Made by a program: the position numbers and the translations under genes. The notes below the pieces were generated by a model, which saw nothing but the letters and a program-made list of their open reading frames with translations, had not been told where the DNA came from and made no database searches. A DNA stretch of 40,416 bases, from contig JAQYWO010000044.1 of NCBI GenBank assembly GCA_029379215.1, positions 1 through 40,416 of the forward strand, given 5' to 3'. Shown here in pieces: positions 22,939-31,707 of the stretch (position 1 is its first letter; each line of letters opens with the position of its first letter). The stretch is from Rhizonema sp. PD37. Its GTDB lineage: Bacteria; Cyanobacteriota; Cyanobacteriia; Cyanobacteriales; Nostocaceae.

Positions 22939-24537
22939 CTAGCAGAGCATGACCAAACCTTCCTCACAAAGCCAGTTAATATCCCCCATCATCACCTCTG
23001 GATTTGACCAATCCATACGGAAATTTGATGAGATTTGGCAGAATATTCTTGCAAGATCGGTCAATTTTATTCCGTAAAAAGGCCCATAGCCGGGAATAAT
23101 AACTGAACCTTTCAGTTGTCCTTTATGATCTGCTGCTTGTCCATATTGAGCGATTATATCAAGAATTAAGTACCTCCTAATTAGAGGAAATCTAACTGTC
23201 TGAATTGTTAGTTTATTACTTATTAGAGAAATGAATTTTCGCTCTAAACAGTTTTTTAAACACCTATTTATTTCTTCATTTAAGTAATCAACATCCAGTA
23301 AAATCTGCCGAACACTATTTTCATATCCATCAGTTATCGCAATAGCCTGTTCAACTCGAAGAGGGATTAAGAATCCTATTTGTTCTAACTCTCTCCTAAA
23401 TCTAATTGCTGCACTTTTTACTTGAAAAAATGATGTTGTCGTTGGCTTCGAAAACAATTTTTTGAGGTCTCCATTTAGAGAAGAAAAATATCCGGCTCCA
23501 TCAACATACTCAATGAAAATTGCATTTGGTATAATACTTTGAATATATGCTCTTGAAGTATCTGTTTGATCTATATTTTTGTGAGAGACACTACCAGAAT
23601 CACCAGCATAGAATTGTGACTGCACGTATATTCTCTTAGATTTCCAGTTAACTGTATTGAACGGAACTACAAAATCATAAGCACGAGTCTTTTTAACTTC
23701 ACTCGACTTTTTTTCTTCTCCAGATACTATCGATAGCAGAATTTCATTTGGCTCATGTTGTTCTATTTCTATAGTTTCAAGTATTGTTCCTTCTGGATTA
23801 ACAATGACATCTGACAAATTGAAATCAATACCTCCTTCAAGTCCCCATTCTATAAATCTTTCTCGCAGCAAAATTTCAGGTTTATGTCCGCCAGAGGCTG
23901 AAACAGAACCTCTTATCTGAAAAATTACAAGGGAAGCTAATAAATCTCGTTGTCGCTCAAACGATTTTAGCGTTACGTAGCTATGTCCAATACTCCATAA
24001 TTGAGATACACATGATTCGTCTTTCAAAATGAAATTTATAAATTCTTGTAGAAGCTTTTGTTGCTGATCTGAATCTTGTGAAAGATCAACAACTAGCTTC
24101 ATATAATTAACAGACTTGAGTGTTCTGGGAATCGTTTTGGAAGAAATTTGATTACCTTTTTTCACAGGAATTGATTCCCAACCAGCTTCATCTCTCAAAT
24201 AAAGAGGAAATTGACATTTACTATTATTGTCTGATTTTCCTGTCACAAGAAACATAACTGTAGCAAGTGCTACAAGACAATTTATCGCCTCCTCACGATT
24301 CTTATCTTTAATAAGATCAATAAATGTTTTAGCTATGGAAATCGCACTACAAGAATCTATGTTCTCAAAGTTTTTTGTCGCTACTACCAATAAATCAAAA
24401 ATGTTTGCTACATTGTCCATGACCTCTTGAAAACGTTTGCTATCCTGAATTTCTCCAAGAGACGGAGTAATCCAGACATCAAATTCTTCAAGCTGAAGAT
24501 TTAAATCTAAGCTAACCACAGGTAAATGTAAATTCAT
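22939..24537 (-). CDS. Predicted type II restriction endonuclease (unrecognised family)
   Basis: A protein of 532 residues, not recognised by family. It begins eight bases after the stop of a C5-cytosine methyltransferase on the same strand, the usual place for the cognate nuclease. The central part shows a possible PD-(D/E)XK-like core: RAYDFVVPFN (candidate metal-binding Asp), then IYVQSQFYAGDSGSVSHKN, where QSQ stands in the place of ExK. The stretch IEYVDGAGYFSSLNGDL resembles the DGxGW...DL segment near the end of many type II nucleases. The N-terminal 200 residues are helical and acidic. No membrane segment or signal is seen. Codon use is AT-rich, like the methyltransferase. A different role, such as a methyltransferase-associated accessory factor, is not excluded. 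Confidence 0.65.
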   Translation of the reverse strand: MNLHLPVVSLDLNLQLEEFDVWITPSLGEIQDSKRFQEVMDNVANIFDLLVVATKNFENIDSCSAISIAKTFIDLIKDKNREEAINCLVALATVMFLVTGKSDNNSKCQFPLYLRDEAGWESIPVKKGNQISSKTIPRTLKSVNYMKLVVDLSQDSDQQQKLLQEFINFILKDESCVSQLWSIGHSYVTLKSFERQRDLLASLVIFQIRGSVSASGGHKPEILLRERFIEWGLEGGIDFNLSDVIVNPEGTILETIEIEQHEPNEILLSIVSGEEKKSSEVKKTRAYDFVVPFNTVNWKSKRIYVQSQFYAGDSGSVSHKNIDQTDTSRAYIQSIIPNAIFIEYVDGAGYFSSLNGDLKKLFSKPTTTSFFQVKSAAIRFRRELEQIGFLIPLRVEQAIAITDGYENSVRQILLDVDYLNEEINRCLKNCLERKFISLISNKLTIQTVRFPLIRRYLILDIIAQYGQAADHKGQLKGSVIIPGYGPFYGIKLTDLARIFCQISSNFRMDWSNPEVMMGDINWLCEEGLVMLC

Positions 24538-24545
24538 AGTTTATT

Positions 24546-25910
24546 TTATTTATTAGACATAGCAAATACTTGATTCTTTTGAAATTTGCAGAGATAGTGT
24601 AATGTTGCTGATGCAATTAGTCTTGACATTGGGGGTGGTACAGCATTTCCCACCAATCGGTATCCACTAACTAAATCCACATTAGAGCTTTTATCAGTAA
24701 AAATAAAACTATCTGAAAAACCTTGAAGGCGAGCACATTCACGTAAAGAAAACGGACGATCCTTTAGTGGGTGGAGAAAATATCGTGGGTTATGAAAGTT
24801 CGTTAGTACTGTAGGAGAGGGCTCACTCCAAAAAGGTCTTTTGAATAATCCTGAACAAAACATTGCTCCTTTCAAATCAAATTTTCTATCTATTACTTTA
24901 AGATATCCTTGAGCGACTAATTCATTTAACTCTGAGTTAATTTTGGTAAGTTGTGAAAGTGCTTCAATTTCTTCAATGGGTATAGGATTACCATTAGGTA
25001 TATTCCCATATTTTTTGTGACGACGATTTTTTCCTATTGTTTCAAGAATAATACGACCTCTATCAGTAACTTCTCCAAAAACTTCTGGTATTTGCCAAGT
25101 GTAAATAGATGTTTCAGAATATCTTACATTACAAAGCTTTTGCCCTTGCTTTATATATTTAAATATAGGTTCATACTCTTTTGACCACGCATTAGTGACT
25201 TTGTGCTCTGGGATCGTATCATTAAGATCGACCAAATCAGAGATTGAGTCTTCAATAGTTGAAATTGGTTTTGGAAGTATAGTTATTTTATTTTGATGAT
25301 CCCAAAGAGAGATTTGACTACTTGAGTCATTTTTCAACCTAAATTCACCATTTCTAGATTTAACTTCATGAGTAGGTGATGGGAAATCAAATGAGAATTC
25401 TGAATCTTCCTTAATACCAACAAAAAAAGCACGTCTTCTATGTTGTGCAACTCCAAACCATGAAGCATCTAAAATACGACATTCAACTCTATATCCAATT
25501 TCTTTAAAGTCTTCTATAATTCGACTTAAATAAACTCCTTTAAAATTTTGTGAAATTCCATCTACATTTTCTGCAATAAAAATATTAGGAAGCAATGTCT
25601 TTATTGCTTGCCACATCTCCATATAAAGTATATTTCTTGTATCATCTACAGTTTTAGGCCCCGCCTTGGAAAAGCCTTGACAAGGAAATCCTCCTAGGAT
25701 TACATCACAATACTTTAAGTTCGATATATCTTGACGAAAATCATCAGATTTGACATCACGAAGGTATATATGACGACCGATATTTTTTGAATAACAATCA
25801 ACTGCGGCAGGATCAGAATCACAAGCATATATCAGTTCAAAGCCAATTTCTTTAAACCCAATATCTAATCCACCACATCCACTAAACAAACTTACAACTT
25901 TTGCCATCAA
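24546..25910 (-). CDS. C5-cytosine DNA methyltransferase of a restriction-modification system
   Basis: A protein of 454 residues. The motifs are in order: I VVSLFSGCGGLDIGF, IV GGFPCQGFS (catalytic Cys77), VI AENVDG (Glu114), VIII QHRRRAFFVG, IX-like RECARLQGF, and X GNAVPPPMSRLIA. It transfers a methyl group from S-adenosylmethionine to C5 of cytosine within a target site. The variable region between VIII and IX (about 165-370) is long and will set the specificity, which cannot be read. The start MMAK has two adjacent ATGs at 25905-25910. A 73-residue gene precedes it by 48 bases, and the predicted nuclease follows by eight bases. AT-rich and without HIP1, it was probably acquired by transfer. 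Confidence 0.95.
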   Translation of the reverse strand: MMAKVVSLFSGCGGLDIGFKEIGFELIYACDSDPAAVDCYSKNIGRHIYLRDVKSDDFRQDISNLKYCDVILGGFPCQGFSKAGPKTVDDTRNILYMEMWQAIKTLLPNIFIAENVDGISQNFKGVYLSRIIEDFKEIGYRVECRILDASWFGVAQHRRRAFFVGIKEDSEFSFDFPSPTHEVKSRNGEFRLKNDSSSQISLWDHQNKITILPKPISTIEDSISDLVDLNDTIPEHKVTNAWSKEYEPIFKYIKQGQKLCNVRYSETSIYTWQIPEVFGEVTDRGRIILETIGKNRRHKKYGNIPNGNPIPIEEIEALSQLTKINSELNELVAQGYLKVIDRKFDLKGAMFCSGLFKRPFWSEPSPTVLTNFHNPRYFLHPLKDRPFSLRECARLQGFSDSFIFTDKSSNVDLVSGYRLVGNAVPPPMSRLIASATLHYLCKFQKNQVFAMSNK

Positions 25911-25958
25911 ACAATTACTAATCTCCTAACTACCTTATAGTTTATGCTTCTTTGGCTA

Positions 25959-26180
25959 TTATCTCAGTTTAAATAAGTGTGGCTCAGGAAAATTATGAAC
26001 TAAAATCACTTGCTCATTTCCTACCATGTGACTAATAGTACACTTAGCTTGTGTGATAATGAGTCCCGATTTTTTATGAATATCATGAATTGTCAATAGT
26101 TCATCACTCGTCAAAATCTTCTCTATAGCTTTTATATGGTCAGGTCTGGGATCAAGACGAAAGTAGCCGTATAAACGCAT
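25959..26180 (-). CDS. Small protein leading the restriction-modification operon
   Basis: A protein of 73 residues: MRLYGYFRLDPRPDHIKAIE, then LTSDELLTIHDIHKKSGLII and QAKCTISHMVGNEQVILVHN, ending FPEPHLFKLR. The middle has the helix pattern and wing-like strand of a small winged-helix domain (a helix, then DIHKKSGL as a possible turn-recognition segment, then a beta hairpin). It lies 48 bases upstream of the methyltransferase, in the place taken by controller (C) proteins in some restriction-modification operons, although C proteins are usually Xre-type. It is not recognised as any family. The beginning and end do not look like a truncated larger protein. Confidence 0.62.
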   Translation of the reverse strand: MRLYGYFRLDPRPDHIKAIEKILTSDELLTIHDIHKKSGLIITQAKCTISHMVGNEQVILVHNFPEPHLFKLR

Positions 26181-26282
26181 TTTGATATTAACTCTTTAAA
26201 ATTAACATCTAGGAAATTATAAAGCCTCAAACCAAAATTTCACAGTCTTACTAAGATTGAGGCAAGAGATGGTGGATTTAAT

Positions 26283-26316
26283 GGGGTACAGCCGGGAGGT
26301 CTCCCGGCTGTACCCC
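26283..26316. repeat. 34-base palindrome right of the restriction-modification cassette
   Basis: GGGGTACAGCCGGGAG (26283-26298) and CTCCCGGCTGTACCCC (26301-26316) are perfect inverted arms separated by GT. It lies 102 bases upstream of the 73-residue gene. Its right arm contains the 15-mer also found at 22869-22883. No T-run follows on the plus strand. It could be an interspersed palindrome, an operator or a recombination site. Confidence 0.7.
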
Positions 26317-26324
26317 TATTGTAT

Positions 26325-26523
26325 ATCTGACTTTTCCCGTTAAGTCGTGAAACATAGAAATGATAAGGGTTTTGGAGTCTAGTATTATTCTCAACAAGCA
26401 TCTTTTAATGAGAATACTCAACCTGACAATAGGACTTTGAGACTGGGATTATAGTAAGCGTAGACGCGGAGCGGCTTGTCGTTAGACATCGCTCAAATAA
26501 AAAGATAACGGGAAAAGTCAGAT
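26325..26523. mobile_element. 199-base element with perfect 18-base terminal inverted repeats
   Basis: ATCTGACTTTTCCCGTTA (26325-26342) and TAACGGGAAAAGTCAGAT (26506-26523) are perfect inverted repeats around 163 bases without a coding frame. The hexamer ATTGTA occurs at both outer borders (26318-26323 and 26522-26527), partly overlapping the right arm. The interior holds GCGTAGACGCGGAGCGGC near 26458-26475, a common Nostocales intergenic repeat. This suits a MITE or a deleted insertion sequence. The whole gap 26181-26672 between the cassette and hmpE has no gene. Confidence 0.6.
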
Positions 26524-26672
26524 TGTAGATCGAAGACAAGCCCAAGCCGCAATTGCCTGCAATGTCGTTATTAAACTAATAGCTGATTTTATATAAACGA
26601 GTGTACTCGTTAGTCTTCCATTAATTATTAACCTCAAAGCATTATTTTTACCAATTTAGAGCCAACGAAGTA

Positions 26673-29600
26673 TTAATTACTGCCAGTAAGTGGAACAACG
26701 AGTTTCTCACCTTTGACCATTCGTCCTGCTGCTTCCAGAAGAGCTTCCTCAAGATATGGTTTGGTGAAGTATCCACTTGCACCTAGTTGAATTGCCATTT
26801 GTCTATGCTTATCAGCACCTCGGGATGTCAACATGGCGATCGGCAGATGATTGAGGTTGGAGTCTTTTCGGATGCGAGAGAGCAACTCTAGACCATCGCA
26901 GCGAGGCATCTCGATATCGCAAAAGACAATGTCGCATGGGAGTCCGCTCCGGAGTTTGTCCCAAGCTTCTTGACCATCACGTGCCTGTTCTACGCGATAG
27001 CCTGCTTTATTAAATGTGATTGAGAGCAATTCCCTGACGGTAATAGAGTCATCAATAATCAGCACTGTTGGCTCAATCTTAACAGGGGGAATGTCTGGCG
27101 TAATCGAAGTTACTTTACTATCCCAAATAACACCAGGTTGTTTGGAGATTCTTCCTTGGAAAATGTCAAGGATTTCCAGCACGTCAGCAATCGGCATAAT
27201 ACGACCATCACCCAAGACAGTAGCACCAGCGACACCAACTGGTTTGGGTGCTGGTCCTTCAAATTGCTTAATCGCAATCTCTTGTTCGTTAAGTACCTGA
27301 TCCACCTGTAGGGCAATCAATGTATTTGCTGAGCGCACGACCACAACAGAAATCATGTCATCGTCACGGTTCCCACCATAAACACTCCCGCGACTTAGTT
27401 GCCGATTTAAAGTTAACAGTTCCTTAAGCGGTTGGAGTGGCAGTAAAGTATCACGCCACGGAATCAATTTGCGTCCGTCAGCAATCTGCTGGACATTTTT
27501 CACATGGATGTCCAGAGTATCTTCCACACCATCCATTGGGAAGGCTATCCTTGCTTTATCGGAGACGCAACAGAGAGCTTTGCAAATACTCAAAGTTAAG
27601 GGCAGACGAATAGTGAAAGTCGTTCCCTTGCCCACAGTAGAATCAATGGTAATTGTTCCCCGGATTTCACTGATCCTGGTACGAACGACATCCAAACCTA
27701 CACCACGACCGGCTAAATCATCTGCTTGATCTTTGGTGCTGAAACCGGCTTGGAACAGCAAGTTGTAGACTTCAACGACGGACATCATTTTGGCTTGTTC
27801 TAATGTCATGATCCCTCTGTTGATTGCCTTTGCCTTGACTCCTTCAAGATCAATACCTGCACCATCATCGCCAACGGAGATGATTGTTTGGTTGCCTTGA
27901 TGAAAGGCGCGGACGGTAATGACTCCCATCGCTGGTTTACTAGAAGCCTGCCTTTCCTCTGGCGTTTCAATACCGTGAGCGATCGCATTATTCAGCAAAT
28001 GCATCAGTGGATTTTTTAGATGCTCCAAAATCATTTTGTCAATCAAGCTATCTTGACCTTCAATCACCAGCTTCGCTTGTTTCCCACACCTAATCGCACC
28101 CTCACGCACCCCTCGCTCGAGAGGAGTGATAATTTCCGTAAAAGGCTCCATACGACTTCGCGTGATTCCTTCTTGTAATTGAGTCGTCACCTGTCGGAAC
28201 TGCCGCGCCACTCGTTCGGTTTCTTCAGTTACAAAGTCAATGTCACTTGCTGACTCCCTCACCCGCACGATCATTTCGATCATTTCCTGGGACAAAGAAT
28301 GAAAGGGAGTAAACCGATCCATTTCCAGCTCGCTAAAACCCCTATCCTTATCTGAGTTAGAACCAAATCCAGTATTTTTGCGACTAGCTAACAGAGATGC
28401 CTCCAGTAGCGATCGCTCGTACAATTCCTGCATCCTCGATCCTACGTCTGACAGTTGCTGCACTTGACTGAGCAAATTATCTAAAGACTGTCGCAGACGC
28501 TCTTGATCCTGTTCTAAAGTGTTGCGATTGACTACCAATTCTCCAACTAAATTACTGAGGTCGTCGAAGTGCTTAACTGGAACCTTCATGAGTTGTTCAA
28601 ATCTCAGAGTGCGAGTCACAGGGGGACGCGCCAGATCTCCCTTCACCATCGGCTCCAATTCCTGGAAATGATTTTGACTATCCAATGAAGCAGCATTTAG
28701 TGGAACTTTTGACACTCCTAGGAGCAGTTCTTCTGTGGCAGCAATTTCTTGTTGTGGCATCGCACTTAATGCTGCTTCCTGTTTTAGCAACTCATCCAAC
28801 TCAGCAAACTCATCTGCCACAGAAGCGCCATCTATCAATTCTTCCAGTTCTGTCTCAGCAGCTTGCTCTCTAATATATGACAAGACAGCCATTTCATTTT
28901 CTATTATCTGTGCTTCTATAGGAGAAATTGCCGCCTCTAAACTTTCTAGTTCTGATTGAGTATCTAAAAGCTCCTGAAAATCCTTAATGGAATCCTCTAA
29001 GACTGTACTTTCCTCAATAGCTTGAGCACTTTTTACTAATGTTGATTCTGGCCTCTCTTCATCTGGCAGAGTCATTTCTTCTGCCAATACATCTTCTAGT
29101 ATGGGCAATGAATTCTCAACTAAACTCTGTACCGTGAAAAGATTGTCGATACTATCAAGCTCAATATCATTTAATCTAGTTGTTGGCAAATCCTCTAACA
29201 GAACTGGCAAAGTCTCATCACTCTCCACCTCAAGAGTGTGAAACCAAAACGGGTTGTCGCTCCATATATCAGTATCCTCTATAGACTCGCTCAATTTATA
29301 ATCGCCTTTCTGACTATCTTGCACCTCCAGAGATGGTAGTGGTAAGCTATCTACTGAATTATCACCAAGCAAATTGGTAAATTCTGGTGTAAAATCTAGA
29401 ACTTCTGGAGCTTGCGTTGTGGAAGGGTTTCCAGAGTTGAGAAGCCACCCTTGTTGTTGTGAGTTGATCTCGTTATCAACAGTTGATATTGTTGAATTAT
29501 TTGGTGCTAATTCCTTAAATAATTCATCTTCCGTCTCCAATGGAAATAGCAGATCGAACTGCTCTTCCAACTGGAAATCAATCTCCAAATTTTCCAAATT

Positions 29601-31580
29601 CAAACTGGCGGAGTTCGAGAGGATTGGCTCTCTATCGTTGCTAAAAATATCATCAGAAGCTGCGGCAGCAAATAAAATCTCCTCTAACGCCTTCGCTGCG
29701 TCTTGCTCAACTTTAGGATTAAATTCGCCTTCTTCAGTTCTGTGTTCCCAGAAGCTACTCAAATCGTCTTCTTGCCGAGAAAATGTTGCTGCTTGAGATT
29801 GTGCTGACAATAAGTCATCACTTGACTTACTCACAGGGATGGGGCTGAGTTCTTCTTCTGTTTGGGCGAACAAATCTAACAATGCTCCGACCTGAGATTG
29901 TGCTGACGATAAGTCATCACTTGACTCACTAACAGAGATAGGGCTGAGTTCTGCTGTTTCCGGTAACAAATCTGGCAAAGACAAAATCTCGTCCTTAAAC
30001 AAATCTTGCAAAAAGATTTCGTCTAAGTGAGGAATAGGAGACTCCAATTCAGTGTCAGCGCTAAGAGTATTGTGCTGAGTTACATCGACATTCGTAGTTT
30101 CTTGAAATAAATCATCAAAACTACTTTCAAATTTTATAGAGAGTTCTATATTAGCATTTGTCTCTGGTTGTAATTGAGTGAACTTTTTCTGCTCAATATT
30201 TGAAGGATTTTCCCGATTTTGCGTTTCTTTCTCTTCTTCCAATAATTCCTCACCGAATAACTGCATTATAGTTGCCTCTTCTTTCGCAGTTATTTGACTT
30301 TTTTGGTCTTCAAATAAAAACTTAAATTCGCTATCTACATCCTCATCCTTGCTATTCTTCAAATCAATTTTTATTTTATCTATTGAGGAAATATCTAAGA
30401 TTTCTACATGTTCCCAAGATCCATCTAATTCAGAAATCTCTCCTTCAAACAAATCAGCGAGGGAATTTAATTCTGCTACTCCTACCTCGGGTTCATAAGA
30501 ATCAAAACTACTCGTTTTTGCTGGTGTGTTGTCAACATAATAGTTTAGTTTGTCTGACAGTTCTGATAAAGTTGTAATACGATCTTGTGCTTGAATCTCA
30601 ATGTCTATATTTTCAGAGACTTCTACAATATGAGAGATTGTTTGTGGAATTTCATCATGTACATCAAGAATATTCGCAGAGCCGACTAGATTTGATGCAC
30701 TTGTCATTGTTAAGACATTTTCTTCGGATGCATCCACAGAATCAATAGATATTTCTAATAATTCAATCTCTTGAATTTTAATGAGTGATTCTAGAGGCTG
30801 ATTAATAACGATTTCAGTTTGTCTACCAGCTAGAACTAATTCGAGAGCTTGTTTAATTTCTGTAATAACAATTTTGGCTAAAGTCAGATAGGTATTATCT
30901 GGATTGGCGATCGCACTTCCTGCTAAGCTACATAACCGACACCAATGAGACCAATTCAATTCTTCACCAAGTCTAACCAAATGGTAACAGCACTCTTGAA
31001 GATTTTGCCGAGTTTCAGGTGTTGCTGTTTGCTTAAAAATTTGCAACATTTCCCGTAGTGTTTGGATTACTTGGGTTTGAATGTGCTGCCTTCGCTCGCT
31101 TTCGTTAATAGTTACTGCTACTACAATTGGAGTACTGGTTGCTACTTCAGCATTTCCTTGTTTTACAAGAACTTCTAAATATTCGTGTAGCCATTTAAAG
31201 ACTGGTTCGGCTTCTGCCATCAAAGCATTAGCTGTCTCTTCCGAAAGACCTAGAGGTCCCTCTAATTGCTCTAATAGGGCTTTCAGAGTATCAGATACAC
31301 CGAGAAACAAAGACTCTAACTTTTGGTCAACCCGAATAGGGTGTTCTTTCAAAACTTTAAAACAGTCTTCTAAACGGTGAGAGGTTTGCTGAATGCTACT
31401 TAAACCTAGCATTGCCGCTCCTCCCTTAATCGAGTGAGCTGCTCGGAAGACTTCGTTAATCATCTCAGAGTCATCAAGGGTACTTTGGAGATTTAACAAC
31501 CCCTGCTCAATCGTGTTCAGGTGGTCTTTTGATTCCTCTATGAAGTAACCTAAAATACGTTGTTGTTGTTCATGCAACAT
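26673..31580 (-). CDS. hmpE: CheA-like hybrid histidine kinase HmpE
   Basis: A protein of 1635 residues, far longer than the roughly 650 of classical CheA. An Hpt domain lies at 1-110 (His49 in AAHSIKGGAAMLG), then a helical region to about 270. An acidic, low-complexity linker follows (about 270-1030) with an internal near-repeat (SPISVSESSDDLSSAQSQ and SPIPVSKSSDDLLSAQSQ). Then come the dimerisation helices (VKHFDDLSNLVGELVVNRNT), the HATPase domain (LLNNAIAHGIE, GDDGAGID, GRGVGLDVV), a CheW-like domain, and a C-terminal receiver (Asp in FCDIEMPRCDG, TKPY). It should autophosphorylate and feed HmpB and its own receiver to control type IV pili in hormogonia. It is the last gene of the hmpABCDE set. 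Confidence 0.9.
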   Translation of the reverse strand: MLHEQQQRILGYFIEESKDHLNTIEQGLLNLQSTLDDSEMINEVFRAAHSIKGGAAMLGLSSIQQTSHRLEDCFKVLKEHPIRVDQKLESLFLGVSDTLKALLEQLEGPLGLSEETANALMAEAEPVFKWLHEYLEVLVKQGNAEVATSTPIVVAVTINESERRQHIQTQVIQTLREMLQIFKQTATPETRQNLQECCYHLVRLGEELNWSHWCRLCSLAGSAIANPDNTYLTLAKIVITEIKQALELVLAGRQTEIVINQPLESLIKIQEIELLEISIDSVDASEENVLTMTSASNLVGSANILDVHDEIPQTISHIVEVSENIDIEIQAQDRITTLSELSDKLNYYVDNTPAKTSSFDSYEPEVGVAELNSLADLFEGEISELDGSWEHVEILDISSIDKIKIDLKNSKDEDVDSEFKFLFEDQKSQITAKEEATIMQLFGEELLEEEKETQNRENPSNIEQKKFTQLQPETNANIELSIKFESSFDDLFQETTNVDVTQHNTLSADTELESPIPHLDEIFLQDLFKDEILSLPDLLPETAELSPISVSESSDDLSSAQSQVGALLDLFAQTEEELSPIPVSKSSDDLLSAQSQAATFSRQEDDLSSFWEHRTEEGEFNPKVEQDAAKALEEILFAAAASDDIFSNDREPILSNSASLNLENLEIDFQLEEQFDLLFPLETEDELFKELAPNNSTISTVDNEINSQQQGWLLNSGNPSTTQAPEVLDFTPEFTNLLGDNSVDSLPLPSLEVQDSQKGDYKLSESIEDTDIWSDNPFWFHTLEVESDETLPVLLEDLPTTRLNDIELDSIDNLFTVQSLVENSLPILEDVLAEEMTLPDEERPESTLVKSAQAIEESTVLEDSIKDFQELLDTQSELESLEAAISPIEAQIIENEMAVLSYIREQAAETELEELIDGASVADEFAELDELLKQEAALSAMPQQEIAATEELLLGVSKVPLNAASLDSQNHFQELEPMVKGDLARPPVTRTLRFEQLMKVPVKHFDDLSNLVGELVVNRNTLEQDQERLRQSLDNLLSQVQQLSDVGSRMQELYERSLLEASLLASRKNTGFGSNSDKDRGFSELEMDRFTPFHSLSQEMIEMIVRVRESASDIDFVTEETERVARQFRQVTTQLQEGITRSRMEPFTEIITPLERGVREGAIRCGKQAKLVIEGQDSLIDKMILEHLKNPLMHLLNNAIAHGIETPEERQASSKPAMGVITVRAFHQGNQTIISVGDDGAGIDLEGVKAKAINRGIMTLEQAKMMSVVEVYNLLFQAGFSTKDQADDLAGRGVGLDVVRTRISEIRGTITIDSTVGKGTTFTIRLPLTLSICKALCCVSDKARIAFPMDGVEDTLDIHVKNVQQIADGRKLIPWRDTLLPLQPLKELLTLNRQLSRGSVYGGNRDDDMISVVVVRSANTLIALQVDQVLNEQEIAIKQFEGPAPKPVGVAGATVLGDGRIMPIADVLEILDIFQGRISKQPGVIWDSKVTSITPDIPPVKIEPTVLIIDDSITVRELLSITFNKAGYRVEQARDGQEAWDKLRSGLPCDIVFCDIEMPRCDGLELLSRIRKDSNLNHLPIAMLTSRGADKHRQMAIQLGASGYFTKPYLEEALLEAAGRMVKGEKLVVPLTGSN

Positions 31581-31588
31581 AATTAAAA

Positions 31589-31644
31589 GTTATGAATTAT
31601 GAGTTATGAATTATGAGTTATAAGTTAGGAGTTATGAGTTGTGA
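31589..31644. repeat. Short tandem heptamer repeats (GTTATGA type) between hmpD and hmpE
   Basis: About eight imperfect copies of GTTATGA or ATTATGA stand in tandem just upstream of the hmpE start (ATG at 31578-31580). On the minus strand they lie directly before the hmpE ribosome-binding region. Confidence 0.8.
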
Positions 31645-31683
31645 TTTTTATTCTTCACTCCGCACCTCCTAACTTTTGGACAA

Positions 31684-31699
31684 ACGCGACATAGCGCGT
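31684..31699. repeat. Interspersed short palindrome in the hmpD-hmpE gap
   Basis: ACGCGACATAGCGCGT is an imperfect palindrome (ACGCG and CGCGT arms). The same kind of ACGCG-AT-rich-CGCGT motif is frequent between genes in Nostocales. It lies nine bases after the hmpD stop. Confidence 0.4.
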
Positions 31700-31707
31700 C
31701 TGTACAT

